Part shown: in pieces, positions 8,724-19,259 of the stretch
Numbering within the stretch: position 1 is the stretch's first letter
Layout of the letters: each line of letters begins with the position of its first letter
Assembly: GCF_011808225.1 (NCBI RefSeq)
Contig: NZ_SOYS01000001.1
Coordinates: forward strand, 124,001-188,000
Length of the DNA: 64,000 bases
Direction: 5' to 3'
Source of the DNA: Cedecea colo
GTDB lineage: Bacteria; Pseudomonadota; Gammaproteobacteria; Enterobacterales; Enterobacteriaceae
Program-made: the position numbers and the translations under genes
The notes under the pieces: generated by a model
Databases searched by the model: none
Told to the model about the DNA's origin: nothing
What the model saw: the letters and a program-made list of their open reading frames with translations, nothing else

Positions 8724-9461
8724 TCAGCTTTCTGTATGCAACATATAGTTAACATCCACGCCGGGACCGAGGCTGAATTTATTAGACAGCGGGTTGAAGT
8801 GCAGCCCGGTCATGTGGCGCTCGCGCAGCTGCGTTTCATCAACCCAGGCCAGAAGCTCGGCAGGCTTGATGAATTTTTTAACGTCGTGCGTGCCCTTTGG
8901 CACCATGCGCAGGATGTATTCGGCACCGACTATAGCCATCAGCCAGGATTTACCGTTGCGGTTAAGCGTGGAGAAGAATACATGCCCGCCGGGTTTCACC
9001 AGTTTTGCACAGGCCTTCACCACGGATTGCGGGTCGGGCACATGCTCAAGCATTTCCATGCAGGTGACAACGTCATAAAGTCCGGCGTGCTCATCGGCAT
9101 GTTGCTCAACCGTCTCCTGTACGTAATCTACCTGAATACCGCTTTCCAGCGCATGCAGGCGCGCAACCTGAAGCGGTTCGAAACCCATGTCCAGCCCGGT
9201 GACGTTTGCCCCTTCACGCGCCATACTTTCAGCGAGAATGCCTCCGCCGCAGCCTACATCAAGCACCTTTTTGCCAAACAGGCCGCCTGCGCGTTGATTG
9301 ATATAGCCCAGGCGCAGCGGGTTAATCCGGTGCAGCGGTTTAAATTCGCCTTCTAAATCCCACCAGCGTGACGCAACGGCTTCGAATTTGGCGATTTCGT
9401 CATGGTCGACATTCTGGGGCATCGATTGACTGTGGATTACCGGTTGGTTTTCGGCATTCAT
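8724..9461 (-). CDS. ubiG: Ubiquinone biosynthesis O-methyltransferase UbiG
   Basis: A 245-residue SAM-dependent methyltransferase that carries out both O-methylations of ubiquinone synthesis. SAM motif I is VLDVGCGGG (66-74), followed by the acidic loop [10 protein letters not shown] and the post-I region [12 protein letters not shown]. The N-terminal [21 protein letters not shown] and C-terminal GVDVNYMLH are typical of UbiG. I chose the ATG at 9461 because homology starts there; an upstream frame would add 32 unrelated residues. It is divergent from gyrA with a 159-bp gap, as in E. coli. Confidence 0.96.
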   Translation of the reverse strand: MNAENQPVIHSQSMPQNVDHDEIAKFEAVASRWWDLEGEFKPLHRINPLRLGYINQRAGGLFGKKVLDVGCGGGILAESMAREGANVTGLDMGFEPLQVARLHALESGIQVDYVQETVEQHADEHAGLYDVVTCMEMLEHVPDPQSVVKACAKLVKPGGHVFFSTLNRNGKSWLMAIVGAEYILRMVPKGTHDVKKFIKPAELLAWVDETQLRERHMTGLHFNPLSNKFSLGPGVDVNYMLHTES

Positions 9462-9570
9462 AGGGACTCTCACTCCTTGCTCGTTACGAGCGGGAAGTAT
9501 ATCAGCCTGCGGCGACGAATAAAGCGCTGTGGAAACGCGTTCAGGTTTCCCCCCCACGCGGCGCTTGTGT

Positions 9571-9576
9571 TATAAT
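9571..9576 (+). promoter_or_regulatory. Probable -10 element of the gyrA promoter
   Basis: A perfect TATAAT lies 44 bp before the gyrA ATG. The -35 region about 17 bp upstream (near TTTCCC) is poor and the spacer is GC/C-rich, compatible with the relaxation-stimulated gyrA promoter known from E. coli. The start site is not proven. Confidence 0.65.
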
Positions 9577-9620
9577 TTGCGACCTTTGAATCCGGGACAC
9601 AGTAGAGGGATAGCGGTTAC

Positions 9621-12257
9621 ATGAGCGACCTTGCCAGAGAAATTACACCGGTCAACATTGAGGAAGAGCTAAAGAGCTCGTATCTGGATTATGCGATGTC
9701 GGTTATTGTCGGCCGCGCACTGCCAGATGTCCGCGATGGACTCAAGCCGGTACACCGTCGCGTACTATACGCCATGAACGTATTGGGCAATGACTGGAAC
9801 AAAGCATACAAAAAATCCGCCCGTGTCGTTGGTGACGTAATCGGTAAATACCACCCTCATGGTGATACCGCCGTTTATGACACGATCGTCCGTATGGCGC
9901 AGCCATTCTCCTTACGTTATATGCTGGTCGACGGCCAGGGTAACTTCGGTTCCGTAGATGGCGACTCCGCCGCAGCGATGCGTTATACGGAAATCCGTAT
10001 GTCGAAAATCGCCCACGAACTGATGGCCGACCTTGAAAAAGACACGGTGGATTTCGTCGATAACTATGACGGCACCGAGAAAATTCCGGATGTTATGCCA
10101 ACCAAGATCCCGAACCTGCTGGTTAACGGTTCGTCCGGCATCGCGGTGGGGATGGCGACGAACATCCCGCCACATAACATCACCGAAGTCATCAACGGCT
10201 GTCTGGCCTACATCGAAGATGAAAACATCAGCGTAGAAGGGCTGATGGAACACATTCCGGGGCCTGACTTCCCAACGGCCGCCATCATCAACGGTCGTCG
10301 TGGCATTGAAGAAGCTTACCGTACCGGGCGCGGCAAAATTTATATCCGCGCGCGCGCGGAAGTAGAAGCCGACGCCAAAACGGGTCGTGAAACTATTATC
10401 GTTCACGAAATTCCGTATCAGGTTAACAAAGCGCGTCTTATCGAAAAAATCGCCGAGCTGGTGAAAGACAAGCGCGTTGAGGGTATTAGCGCCCTGCGCG
10501 ATGAGTCAGATAAAGACGGGATGCGCATCGTTATCGAAATTAAACGCGATGCGGTGGGCGAAGTGGTGCTGAATAACCTCTACTCCCAGACTCAGCTACA
10601 AACCTCGTTCGGTATCAACATGGTTGCCCTGCACCATGGCCAGCCGAAGATCATGAACCTGAAAGAGATCCTTTCCGCGTTCGTGCGTCACCGTCGTGAA
10701 GTGGTGACTCGCCGTACTATTTTCGAACTGCGTAAAGCCCGCGATCGTGCTCATATCCTTGAAGCACTGGCCGTGGCGCTGGCGAACATCGATCCAATCA
10801 TCGAACTGATTCGTCGTGCGCCAACGCCTGCCGAAGCAAAAGCTGGCCTTATTGCCCGTTCGTGGGAGCTGGGCAACGTTTCCGCCATGCTGGAACGTGC
10901 CGGTGGCGACGCCGCGCGCCCTGAATGGCTGGAGCCAGAATTCGGTATTCGCGACGGTCAGTATTACCTGACCGAACAGCAGGCGCAGGCCATTTTGGAT
11001 CTGCGTTTGCAGAAGCTGACCGGCCTTGAGCACGAAAAACTGCTCGACGAGTACAAAGATCTGCTGGAGCAAATCGCTGAGCTGCTGCACATTCTGGGCA
11101 GCGCAGAGCGCCTGATGGAAGTCATCCGCGAAGAGCTGGAAGCCATGCGCGACCAGTTCGGGGATAACCGTCGCACCGAAATCACGGCCAACACCGCCGA
11201 TATCAACATTGAAGATCTGATCAACCAGGAAGATGTGGTGGTCACCCTGTCTCACCAGGGCTATGTGAAGTATCAGCCGCTGACCGATTACGAAGCGCAA
11301 CGTCGCGGTGGTAAAGGTAAATCTGCCGCACGTATTAAAGAAGAAGACTTTATCGACCGTCTGCTGGTCGCCAACACCCACGATACGATTCTGCTGTTCT
11401 CCAGCCGTGGTCGCCTGTACTGGATGAAGGTTTACCAATTGCCGGAAGCGAGCCGTGGCGCCCGCGGTCGTCCGATTGTTAACCTTCTGCCGCTGGAAGC
11501 TGACGAACGTATCACCGCCATCCTGCCGGTACGCGAGTACGCTGAAGGCATTAACGTCTTTATGGCGACCGCGAGCGGTACCGTGAAGAAGACCGCGTTA
11601 ACGGACTTCAGCCGTCCGCGTTCTGCGGGCATCATCGCCGTTAATCTCAACGAGGGTGACGAGCTGATTGGCGTCGACCTGACGGACGGCAATAATGAAG
11701 CCATGCTGTTCTCTGCCGCCGGTAAAGTGGTGCGCTTCAAGGAAGACGCCGTTCGTACCATGGGCCGTACCGCAACAGGCGTTCGCGGTATTAAGCTTGC
11801 AGGCGTTGATAAGGTTGTTTCTCTGATTATTCCGCGTGGCGAAGGGTCAATCCTTACCGTTACGCAGAATGGCTACGGTAAACGTACCGCGGCGGATGAG
11901 TATCCAACCAAGTCGCGCGCGACTCAGGGCGTTATCTCCATCAAAGTGACCGAGCGTAACGGCAGCGTCGTTGGCGCGGTGCAGGTGGAGGATACCGACC
12001 AGATCATGATGATCACCGATGCAGGCACGCTGGTTCGTACCCGCGTATCTGAGGTGAGCGTGGTCGGTCGTAACACCCAGGGCGTTATTCTCATCCGCAC
12101 GGCGGAAGATGAAAACGTTGTTGGCCTGCAACGCGTTGCTGAGCCGGTGGATGAAGAAGAGCTGGATACCATCGACGGCACCGTGGCGGAAGGTGATGAT
12201 GAAATCGCACCGCTTGCAGAAAGTGACGATGATGTAGCGGACGACGCGGACGAATAA
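9621..12257 (+). CDS. gyrA: DNA gyrase subunit A
   Basis: An 878-residue breakage-reunion subunit of DNA gyrase. The catalytic Tyr122 is in [10 protein letters not shown]. The GyrA-box QRRGGKG starts the C-terminal DNA-wrapping beta-pinwheel, and the protein ends in the usual acidic tail ([10 protein letters not shown]). The quinolone-resistance-determining region reads [13 protein letters not shown], so residue 83 is Thr, where E. coli has Ser, and residue 87 is the wild-type Asp. It is divergent from ubiG and followed by a strong terminator. The first Met gives the standard [16 protein letters not shown] start. Confidence 0.99.
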   Translation: MSDLAREITPVNIEEELKSSYLDYAMSVIVGRALPDVRDGLKPVHRRVLYAMNVLGNDWNKAYKKSARVVGDVIGKYHPHGDTAVYDTIVRMAQPFSLRYMLVDGQGNFGSVDGDSAAAMRYTEIRMSKIAHELMADLEKDTVDFVDNYDGTEKIPDVMPTKIPNLLVNGSSGIAVGMATNIPPHNITEVINGCLAYIEDENISVEGLMEHIPGPDFPTAAIINGRRGIEEAYRTGRGKIYIRARAEVEADAKTGRETIIVHEIPYQVNKARLIEKIAELVKDKRVEGISALRDESDKDGMRIVIEIKRDAVGEVVLNNLYSQTQLQTSFGINMVALHHGQPKIMNLKEILSAFVRHRREVVTRRTIFELRKARDRAHILEALAVALANIDPIIELIRRAPTPAEAKAGLIARSWELGNVSAMLERAGGDAARPEWLEPEFGIRDGQYYLTEQQAQAILDLRLQKLTGLEHEKLLDEYKDLLEQIAELLHILGSAERLMEVIREELEAMRDQFGDNRRTEITANTADINIEDLINQEDVVVTLSHQGYVKYQPLTDYEAQRRGGKGKSAARIKEEDFIDRLLVANTHDTILLFSSRGRLYWMKVYQLPEASRGARGRPIVNLLPLEADERITAILPVREYAEGINVFMATASGTVKKTALTDFSRPRSAGIIAVNLNEGDELIGVDLTDGNNEAMLFSAAGKVVRFKEDAVRTMGRTATGVRGIKLAGVDKVVSLIIPRGEGSILTVTQNGYGKRTAADEYPTKSRATQGVISIKVTERNGSVVGAVQVEDTDQIMMITDAGTLVRTRVSEVSVVGRNTQGVILIRTAEDENVVGLQRVAEPVDEEELDTIDGTVAEGDDEIAPLAESDDDVADDADE

Positions 12258-12316
12258 TCCAAATTCTGTCGTCTGAAACGGCTCTTCCTGGTGCAGGTTG
12301 ACGCTTTTCAACCCCT

Positions 12317-12347
12317 AAAACGCCTGATGCATAGCATCGGGCGTTTT
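12317..12347 (+). terminator. Rho-independent terminator of gyrA
   Basis: A 14-bp stem AAAACGCCTGATGC / GCATCGGGCGTTTT (one G-T wobble), loop ATA, followed by TTTTATATT, 60 bp after the gyrA stop. Confidence 0.85.
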
Positions 12348-12399
12348 ATATTCTTACCGCCGGCTCCCTACTGGAGTGGATGTGACGATGACCTATTCA

Positions 12400-12422
12400 C
12401 GTATTGCCAATAAGGCAATACG
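12400..12422. promoter_or_regulatory. Perfect inverted repeat upstream of the ASCH gene
   Basis: CGTATTGCC - AATAA - GGCAATACG is a perfect 9-bp dyad 74 bp before the ASCH start codon. It is AT/GC-balanced without a T-tract, so a protein-binding operator is as likely as an RNA hairpin. Nothing else identifies the regulator. Confidence 0.4.
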
Positions 12423-12495
12423 CTGTATCCAGGCACGAAGCAATAGGCTGTACTATCCTTCCTGGCATTCATGACGCAATTAATAAGGTAAAGCG

Positions 12496-12882
12496 ATGGC
12501 TATCCCTGAAAAGTATAAAAATGTAGAACGCTGGGCATTTGGTGATACGGAACGACAGGCGGATGAGCTGGTTAAGCTGGTGCTTGACGGCGTGAAAACG
12601 GCCACCTGTTCCAACCTGGACGCAGAAGGCATTCCACAGCCTGGCGATGTCTTTGTGGTGGTCGATGGCAAAAATGAACCCGTTTGCGCGATAGAGCTGA
12701 CCACGGTAGAGATGAGCACTTTTGATCGGGTGGATGAAGCCCATGCCAGGGCAGAAGGTGAAGGCGATCGAACGCTGGCCTACTGGCGCAACGAGCATAA
12801 GCGCTTTTTTGAAGCATACGATCTATTCTCATCTGATATGACCCTGGTGCTGATGCACTTCAGGGTTATCGAAAAGTTCTGA
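12496..12882 (+). CDS. ASCH domain-containing protein
   Basis: A 128-residue single-domain protein of the ASCH/COG4405 type. Family marks are GVKTATCS near residue 32 and EGDRTLAYWRNEHKRFF near residue 90. ASCH domains have a PUA-like fold and are thought to bind RNA; some members act on modified nucleosides, but the function of this one cannot be assigned. The start ATG has AAGG 8-11 nt upstream. In E. coli the gene is not between gyrA and the rcs genes, so it is an accessory insertion here. It appears monocistronic. Confidence 0.85.
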   Translation: MAIPEKYKNVERWAFGDTERQADELVKLVLDGVKTATCSNLDAEGIPQPGDVFVVVDGKNEPVCAIELTTVEMSTFDRVDEAHARAEGEGDRTLAYWRNEHKRFFEAYDLFSSDMTLVLMHFRVIEKF

Positions 12883-13043
12883 TTAACGTTTCGTGGTCGG
12901 TGCCATTTACGTCGGGCTAAGCCACCCCGATAACGGATAAATATTGATAGCGATGAACCTGATTTCTTTGCCGTTGCGGGCTGCGGCTTTTGCGGCTACC
13001 TTATCGGCATTCAACGTATCGTTATTGCGCAACCAGGTTTAAT

Positions 13044-15893
13044 TTGAAATATCTCGTCTCTTTTCGCACCACGTTAAAAATTTCCCGCTATCTTTTACGG
13101 GCGCTGGCGCTGCTGCTATGGCTGCTGATAGCCCTCTTTTCGGTGTTCTATATCGTTAATGCGCTGCATGAAAAAGAAGCGGATATCCGTCAGGAATTTA
13201 ATGTCAGCTTTGAGCAGGCGCAACGCTATGTTCAGCGTACCTCGGACGTGGTCAAGGAGCTGAAGTATATTGCGGAAAACCGGCTCAGCGCCGCCAACGG
13301 CGTGCTGCCTGTGATTGAGCGAGACGACAGCAAAGTTGAAACTCCCGGCTTCATGCCTTTGTTCCCGGATTCAGACTGTTCGGCCGTGAGCGCCTCCTGG
13401 CGCAGCTCGCTGCAGTCGCTCGCCTGGTTCCTGCGCTACTGGCGCGAAAATTTCTCTGCGGCTTACGACCTTAACCGTGTCTTCCTGATCGGCGGCGACA
13501 ACCTTTGTATGGCGGATTTCGGCCTGCGTGAAATGCCGCTTGAGCGGGAAAAAGCGCTGAAAACGCTGCATGAACGTATCCTTAAATATCGCAATGCGCC
13601 GCAGGATGAGCGCAGCAACAGTATTTACTGGATTGGTCAGGGGCCGCGTCCCGGTATCGGTTATTTCTACACGCTAACGCCTGTTTATCTGGCAAACCGC
13701 CTGCAGGCGCTGCTTGGCGTGGAGCAAACCGTGCGCATGGAAAACTTCCTGACGCCCGGCACGCTGCCGGTCGGCGTCACTATTCTGGACGAAAACAGCC
13801 ATCCGCTGATCTCGCTCGCCGGTCCTGAAACAAAAATAGGATCTGACGCACGCTGGATGCAGGAACGCTCGTGGTTCGGCTATACCTCCGGTTTCAGGGA
13901 GCTGGTGCTGAAGAAAAATCTCCCACCGTCATCGTTAAGCATTATTTACTCCGTGCCGGTCGATATCGTGCTGGAGCGCATCCGTATGTTGATCCTGAAC
14001 GCGGTGCTGCTAAACGTGCTGGTGGGTATCGTGCTGTTTACGCTTGCGCGCATGTACGAGCGAAGGATATTTATCCCGGCGGAAAACGACGCGCAGCGCC
14101 TGGAAGAACACGAACAGTTCAACCGTAAAATCGTCGCTTCCGCACCGGTGGGCATATGTATCCTGCGAACCCAGGACGGCACCAACATACTGAGTAACGA
14201 GCTGGCGCATAATTACCTGAATATGCTCACGCATGAGGACAGGCAGCGGCTTACGCAGATTATCTGCGGGCAGCAGGTAAACTTTGTTGACGTGGTGACC
14301 AGCAACCATACCAATCTGCAAATTAGCTTCGTCCACTCGCGGTATCGCAATGAAAACGTAGCGATTTGCGTGCTGGTGGACGTCAGCGCGCGCGTGAAGA
14401 TGGAAGAGTCGTTGCAGGAGATGGCGCAGGCTTCAGAGCAGGCCAGCCAGTCGAAATCAATGTTCCTCGCCACCGTCAGCCACGAGCTTCGTACCCCGCT
14501 TTACGGCATTATCGGCAACCTCGATTTGCTGCAAACGAAAGCGCTGCCGAAAGGGGTCGACAGGCTGGTGACGGCGATGAACAACTCCTCGAGTCTGCTG
14601 CTGAAAATCATCAGCGATATCCTTGATTTCTCAAAAATTGAATCTGAACAACTGAAAATCGAGCCGCGCGAGTTTTCCCCGCGTGAGGTGATGAGCCACA
14701 TCACGGCAAACTATTTGCCGCTGGTGGTGCGTAAACAGCTCGGCCTTTACTGCTTTATTGAACCGGACGTGCCGCTGACGCTGCTGGGCGATCCCATGCG
14801 TTTGCAGCAGGTGATTTCTAATTTGCTAAGCAACGCGATCAAATTTACCGATGTAGGCTGCATTATTTTGCACGTCTCGGTGGACGGTGATTATCTCCGT
14901 TTCCGGGTGCGTGACACCGGCGTGGGCATTCCTGCCAAAGAGGTAACGCGGCTATTCGACCCGTTCTTCCAGGTAGGAACGGGCGTGCAGCGCAACTTCC
15001 AGGGCACCGGCCTTGGGCTCGCTATCTGTGAAAAATTGATCAACATGATGGACGGCGATATCTCGGTCGATACGGAAGCGGGGATGGGCAGCCAGTTTAC
15101 CATCCGCATTCCTCTTTATGCGGCGCAGTCCACGCCGCTTGCTCAGGTTGATGGCCTGGCAAACAAACGATGCTGGCTGGCGGTGCGGAATGCCTCGCTG
15201 AGCGACTACCTTGAATCGCTGCTTAAGCAAAACAATATTCTTACCCAGCCTTACTATGGCGAAGTGCCGGACAGCGAGGACGTGCTGATAACGGACGATG
15301 CGCTGGAAGCCTCGTGGGGCGGGCGGGCGGCAATTACCTTCTGTCGCCGCCATATCGGTATCCCGCAGGAGCTATCGCCGGGCTACTGGACGCACAGCGT
15401 GGCTGCGCCTCATGACCTGCTGAACCTGCTGGGACGGATCTACAGCATTGACGTTGACGTGCCGGGCAGCACGACGGTTCTGCCTTCGCCAGGTGAAGCC
15501 AGCGAGCAAAATGACGACATGATGATCCTGGTGGTGGACGATCATCCCATTAACCGGCGTTTGCTGGCCGATCAGCTTGGATCGCTGGGTTACCAGTGCA
15601 AAACGGCGAATGACGGCGTGGATGCGCTCAATGTGCTGAGCAAAAATCACATTGATATCGTACTCAGCGATGTGAATATGCCGAATATGGACGGCTATCG
15701 TCTGACGCAGCGCATTCGTCAGCTGGGGCTCACGTTACCGGTTATCGGCGTGACGGCGAACGCCCTTGCGGAAGAGAAACAACGCTGTATCGAGTCGGGT
15801 ATGGATAGCTGTCTGTCGAAACCGGTGACGCTGGATGTGATTAAGCAAACGCTGGCCGTTTATGCGGCACGTGTAAGAAACACCAGGAAATAA
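13044..15893 (+). CDS. rcsC: Hybrid sensor histidine kinase RcsC
   Basis: Inner-membrane sensor of the Rcs envelope-stress phosphorelay; it passes phosphate to RcsD and then RcsB. In order: a transmembrane segment (about residues 20-40), a periplasmic loop, a second transmembrane segment (about 315-335), a HisKA domain with ATVSHELRTPLYG, HATPase motifs (NLLSNAIKF, DTGVGIP, GTGLGLAI), an RcsC-ABL domain and a receiver with acceptor Asp in VLSDVNMPNMDG. I propose a TTG start at 13044: it gives MKYLVSFRTTLK and 949 residues, the E. coli length. A frame extended to 12990 adds 18 unrelated residues. It is convergent with rcsB. Confidence 0.95.
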   Translation: MKYLVSFRTTLKISRYLLRALALLLWLLIALFSVFYIVNALHEKEADIRQEFNVSFEQAQRYVQRTSDVVKELKYIAENRLSAANGVLPVIERDDSKVETPGFMPLFPDSDCSAVSASWRSSLQSLAWFLRYWRENFSAAYDLNRVFLIGGDNLCMADFGLREMPLEREKALKTLHERILKYRNAPQDERSNSIYWIGQGPRPGIGYFYTLTPVYLANRLQALLGVEQTVRMENFLTPGTLPVGVTILDENSHPLISLAGPETKIGSDARWMQERSWFGYTSGFRELVLKKNLPPSSLSIIYSVPVDIVLERIRMLILNAVLLNVLVGIVLFTLARMYERRIFIPAENDAQRLEEHEQFNRKIVASAPVGICILRTQDGTNILSNELAHNYLNMLTHEDRQRLTQIICGQQVNFVDVVTSNHTNLQISFVHSRYRNENVAICVLVDVSARVKMEESLQEMAQASEQASQSKSMFLATVSHELRTPLYGIIGNLDLLQTKALPKGVDRLVTAMNNSSSLLLKIISDILDFSKIESEQLKIEPREFSPREVMSHITANYLPLVVRKQLGLYCFIEPDVPLTLLGDPMRLQQVISNLLSNAIKFTDVGCIILHVSVDGDYLRFRVRDTGVGIPAKEVTRLFDPFFQVGTGVQRNFQGTGLGLAICEKLINMMDGDISVDTEAGMGSQFTIRIPLYAAQSTPLAQVDGLANKRCWLAVRNASLSDYLESLLKQNNILTQPYYGEVPDSEDVLITDDALEASWGGRAAITFCRRHIGIPQELSPGYWTHSVAAPHDLLNLLGRIYSIDVDVPGSTTVLPSPGEASEQNDDMMILVVDDHPINRRLLADQLGSLGYQCKTANDGVDALNVLSKNHIDIVLSDVNMPNMDGYRLTQRIRQLGLTLPVIGVTANALAEEKQRCIESGMDSCLSKPVTLDVIKQTLAVYAARVRNTRK

Positions 15894-15900
15894 GCAGGAT

Positions 15901-15927
15901 GCCCTCACCCCGAGTAGAGGTGAGGGC
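15901..15927. terminator. Palindrome between convergent rcsC and rcsB
   Basis: A perfect 9-bp stem GCCCTCACC / GGTGAGGGC with a 9-nt loop fills the 41-bp gap between the two stop codons. There is no T-tract on either side, so it could be an interspersed GC palindrome acting as a weak bidirectional barrier. Confidence 0.5.
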
Positions 15928-15934
15928 AGAGTGA

Positions 15935-16585
15935 TTACTCTTTGTCAGCTGGCGACAGGCTAACGGAAGAAAGGTAATTCAGCAGCGCGATATCGTTCTC
16001 AACACCCAGTTTCATCATGGCTGATTTCTTCTGGCTACTGATGGTTTTAATGCTGCGGTTCAGCTTGCGGGCAATTTCTGTGACCAGGAAGCCTTCAGCA
16101 AACAGGCGCAGCACTTCGCTCTCTTTTGGCGACAGGCGTTTGTCGCCGTAACCGCCGGCGCTGATTTTCTCCAGCAGGCGTGAAACGCTTTCCGGCGTGA
16201 ATTTTTTGCCCTTTTGCAGCGCGGCCAGCGCCTTAGGCAAGTCTGTTGGTGCGCCCTGTTTGAGCACGATCCCTTCGATATCCAGATCCAACACGGCGCT
16301 CAGAATGGCCGGGTTATTATTCATCGTCAGCACGATGACAGAGATATTCGGGAAATGACGTTTGATGTATTTAATCAGCGTAATACCGTCACCGTATTTA
16401 TCTCCCGGCATGGAGAGATCGGTAATCAGCACGTGCGCATCTAATTTCGGAAGATTATTAATAAGCGCTGTGGAATCTTCAAACTCACCGACAACATTCA
16501 CCCACTCGATCTGCTCGAGGGACTTACGAATGCCGAACAGAACAATCGGATGGTCGTCGGCAATAATTACGTTCATATTGTTCAT
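15935..16585 (-). CDS. rcsB: Response regulator RcsB
   Basis: A 216-residue NarL/FixJ-type regulator, the output of the Rcs phosphorelay, controlling colanic acid, motility and envelope genes alone or with partners such as RcsA. The receiver carries the acidic DDH pocket near residue 10 and the acceptor Asp in LITDLSMPGD. The C-terminal LuxR-type HTH reads LSPKESEVLRLFAEGFLVTEIA. I chose the ATG at 16585 (MNNMNVIIADDHP). The longer frame adds 27 residues that lie over the end of rcsD. It sits 16 bp downstream of rcsD, so the two are co-transcribed. Confidence 0.98.
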   Translation of the reverse strand: MNNMNVIIADDHPIVLFGIRKSLEQIEWVNVVGEFEDSTALINNLPKLDAHVLITDLSMPGDKYGDGITLIKYIKRHFPNISVIVLTMNNNPAILSAVLDLDIEGIVLKQGAPTDLPKALAALQKGKKFTPESVSRLLEKISAGGYGDKRLSPKESEVLRLFAEGFLVTEIARKLNRSIKTISSQKKSAMMKLGVENDIALLNYLSSVSLSPADKE

Positions 16586-16601
16586 GTAATAGGCTACCTT
16601 G

Positions 16602-19259
16602 CTACAGCAGACTCTTGACGTAAGCGTCAATATCGCTGGTATATTTTTGTATGTTGGCAGCATCACTTTCGCGAATGTGATGCTCTAACGTTTCGCATAA
16701 CTGCTTGCCGGATACCAGATTGAGCATGGCAAACACCCCTTTTAAACGGTGCGCCGTCTGTGCCAGCGCAGCAAAATCGCTGTTCGCTGATTCAGTATAC
16801 AATCTCCTTACATCTTCCGGTACCGTGTCGACAAAGAGAGAATAATAGCCGCTGGCGTGAAGCTGCGCATTTTCGTCGCCGCCCAAAGGCGACTCGAGTA
16901 TCTCTTCGCGCGCCAGCTGCTCTTCTATCAACTGAAGGACAGCATCCTGCATCGCGTTGCTGATATTAAAGTTAACGCGGAACTGACCCGGACCCAGTTT
17001 CCGCATTCCATTTTCATCATCGCTTAAAAGCAATCCGGAAGATGTAAGATTAGACGGATTATCGGTCAGGAAGATATCAAACTCTTGACTGGCAAATCTT
17101 TCATCAGGCGTGATGCAGTTCGCCCCCCAGTTTTCAAGCTGGCGGGTCACGATGTTACGCACTTCGTTAGAGGTGATATCCAGCATCGCTATGACTTCAT
17201 CAAGCAGCTTTTCATCCTGCTCTTCCGGCTGCGGCTCAGCGGCCATCTTAATGTGCAGATTGTAACGTGTGCCGATATCGGGGCGGGTTTTAATGTTCAG
17301 ATGGCCGCCCAGCTTGCGTGAAAGCCGATCGCAGAGATAGAACGTCAGGCCATCGGCTTTACCATAGCGGTCTTCGCTGGTTTCGTTGAGGAACGGGAAA
17401 TGCAGATTGTCGATTTCATCATTACCGATCCCTTCGCCGGTATCCAGCATGCGGAACAGGAGGCGATCCGGGGCTGACTCTTCTTCGCTTATTTCAAGCG
17501 TGATCTTGCCTATCTGCGTTGTGGTGACGGAATAGTGCAGCAGCAGCTGCAGGATTTTACGCAGCGCCTCGCGGTCGCCGTGGCGTTCTTCATCAGCCGG
17601 TAGCTGGTTATTAATCAGCAGTTGCAGCCCCTTACGCTTGATAATCGGCAGCATTTCCAGCGCCACTTCATCAATTAGCGCCTGGACAGTAAACGGGGTG
17701 ACGGTTGTTTTCCAGCTGTCGGCTTCCAGCATATTCAGTAGCTGAATTTCATCAACGAGCCGGGTGATAGTCTGGGCCTCGTTTGCCAGCTGTTTATATT
17801 CAGCAGAGTTAAACGCAGCCGCTCTTTCAGCAAGATTTTTCACCGGCAGCTGCAAAGCTTCACCGATATGTTGCATGAATGCCACGCGGCCCTGCTGGTT
17901 TTTCTCATACAGGCGCTGTGCCTGCTTCAGCTTTTTGTTTACCAGAATTTCGCGATCCTGATCGCGGATAACGAAAATCTGCGTACGCGGAGCAATCTGG
18001 CTGCGAAACTGACGGATCTCGTAGAGTTCATTATTAATGGTGGCCTGAATCACGCCCTGATGCTGATCGGCCATCGCAATGATATTTTGCAGGTTCAGAT
18101 GAGGCAGCAGATGATCGGCGATCTTATTGCTGATAACCGTTCTGTTGGCGTCAAGATCGTGTACCAGCAGGCCCAGCGGCAGCAGGGCGACGATTTCTTC
18201 GTTCAGCGCGCGCAGCACCTGCAATTCGCCGTTGCCGTTCGGCACTTCTGAGGCGCGCGGAGCCTGCTGGCGGAACGTGGAGTAACCGAACAGCGCCAGC
18301 GCCAGCAGGCCGATGTTAAGCAGCAGCGGCAGCAGGATATTTTGCAGGGTATCCATCAGCAGCGTGCCGAAAGGAACCTGCCACACCAGGCGCAGATGCG
18401 TGCTGGCTAACGGCGAGGCTATCTCAATGCGCGCGCTATTAAAGTTAATGGTGACGCTGTCCGGATCTTCTTTATTGCCTGCCTGCACAGCGTTAAGGGT
18501 GTCGTCTGGCTCCAGCTGAAAGCTATCCAGCGCCATGGACGGCGGGATAAGATCGTTAATCGGCAAATCAAATGCGACAACCGTGGCCAGATGGCCGGGC
18601 TGATTGAAAGTGGTACGCAGCGTAAAATAATGGCCGTTTTGCCATGCCAGCCGGCGCAGAGGGGAGAAGCTTTCCCGTTCATCCAGCGCGTTCGCCTGCT
18701 GCAACATTTCAGCGCGGCGGGAATCAACAATTGATCCGACGCCCGTCTCTTTAAATCCGGACGAGAGATCTTTTAAGGGCAGCGTTGAAACCAGGATCAT
18801 GCTGTTGTCCTGGCCATTCAGGTAATACATTGACCACGGGCTGCTTTCCGCGCCCCAGAGCGTATCCAGCCAGGTTGAGATGCGCTGTGTCATCTCAAGC
18901 GTGGAACTGTCATGGGAGCCGAAAATCAGCGCTTCGGTCTTGCGGCGCGGCTTTTCGAGATAATAAACATCCTGGCGCAGGCGTGTTTCCTGCAAACCAT
19001 CGCTGGCGGTGCCAGACGCTGCGGCAACGTTGTCGTAGATTTGCCACGTGGCGTAACGGTAGGTATCGACACGTTTATGCAGCGCATGCGTGATGTCGAC
19101 TATCTGATAGCTTTTATCTTTTAGCCAGGCGTTAACGGCGCTTTGTACCATCACACCCATGGCGACTAACAGCACGACGATCAGCAGCAGAAAGAAGCGT
19201 GTGATATTGCCGGGAATAAGGGAAAATTTATTTGGGATCATGCCGTCTGACTGACTCAT
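16602..19259 (-). CDS. rcsD: Phosphotransfer intermediate RcsD
   Basis: An 885-residue inner-membrane histidine phosphotransferase linking RcsC to RcsB. It has an N-terminal transmembrane segment (about residues 20-40), a periplasmic domain, a second transmembrane segment (about 305-330), a kinase-like domain lacking the usual phospho-acceptor H-box, and a C-terminal HPt domain with the phosphorylated His in QTAHRLKGVFAML. The ATG at 19259 has no strong ribosome site, but an in-frame stop lies 15 codons upstream with no better start in between. The E. coli protein is slightly longer at its N-terminus. Confidence 0.95.
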   Translation of the reverse strand: MSQSDGMIPNKFSLIPGNITRFFLLLIVVLLVAMGVMVQSAVNAWLKDKSYQIVDITHALHKRVDTYRYATWQIYDNVAAASGTASDGLQETRLRQDVYYLEKPRRKTEALIFGSHDSSTLEMTQRISTWLDTLWGAESSPWSMYYLNGQDNSMILVSTLPLKDLSSGFKETGVGSIVDSRRAEMLQQANALDERESFSPLRRLAWQNGHYFTLRTTFNQPGHLATVVAFDLPINDLIPPSMALDSFQLEPDDTLNAVQAGNKEDPDSVTINFNSARIEIASPLASTHLRLVWQVPFGTLLMDTLQNILLPLLLNIGLLALALFGYSTFRQQAPRASEVPNGNGELQVLRALNEEIVALLPLGLLVHDLDANRTVISNKIADHLLPHLNLQNIIAMADQHQGVIQATINNELYEIRQFRSQIAPRTQIFVIRDQDREILVNKKLKQAQRLYEKNQQGRVAFMQHIGEALQLPVKNLAERAAAFNSAEYKQLANEAQTITRLVDEIQLLNMLEADSWKTTVTPFTVQALIDEVALEMLPIIKRKGLQLLINNQLPADEERHGDREALRKILQLLLHYSVTTTQIGKITLEISEEESAPDRLLFRMLDTGEGIGNDEIDNLHFPFLNETSEDRYGKADGLTFYLCDRLSRKLGGHLNIKTRPDIGTRYNLHIKMAAEPQPEEQDEKLLDEVIAMLDITSNEVRNIVTRQLENWGANCITPDERFASQEFDIFLTDNPSNLTSSGLLLSDDENGMRKLGPGQFRVNFNISNAMQDAVLQLIEEQLAREEILESPLGGDENAQLHASGYYSLFVDTVPEDVRRLYTESANSDFAALAQTAHRLKGVFAMLNLVSGKQLCETLEHHIRESDAANIQKYTSDIDAYVKSLL

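Noticed and set aside
9462..9557. N-terminal extension of UbiG
   Set aside because: The additional 32 residues have no resemblance to UbiG and run into the gyrA promoter region.
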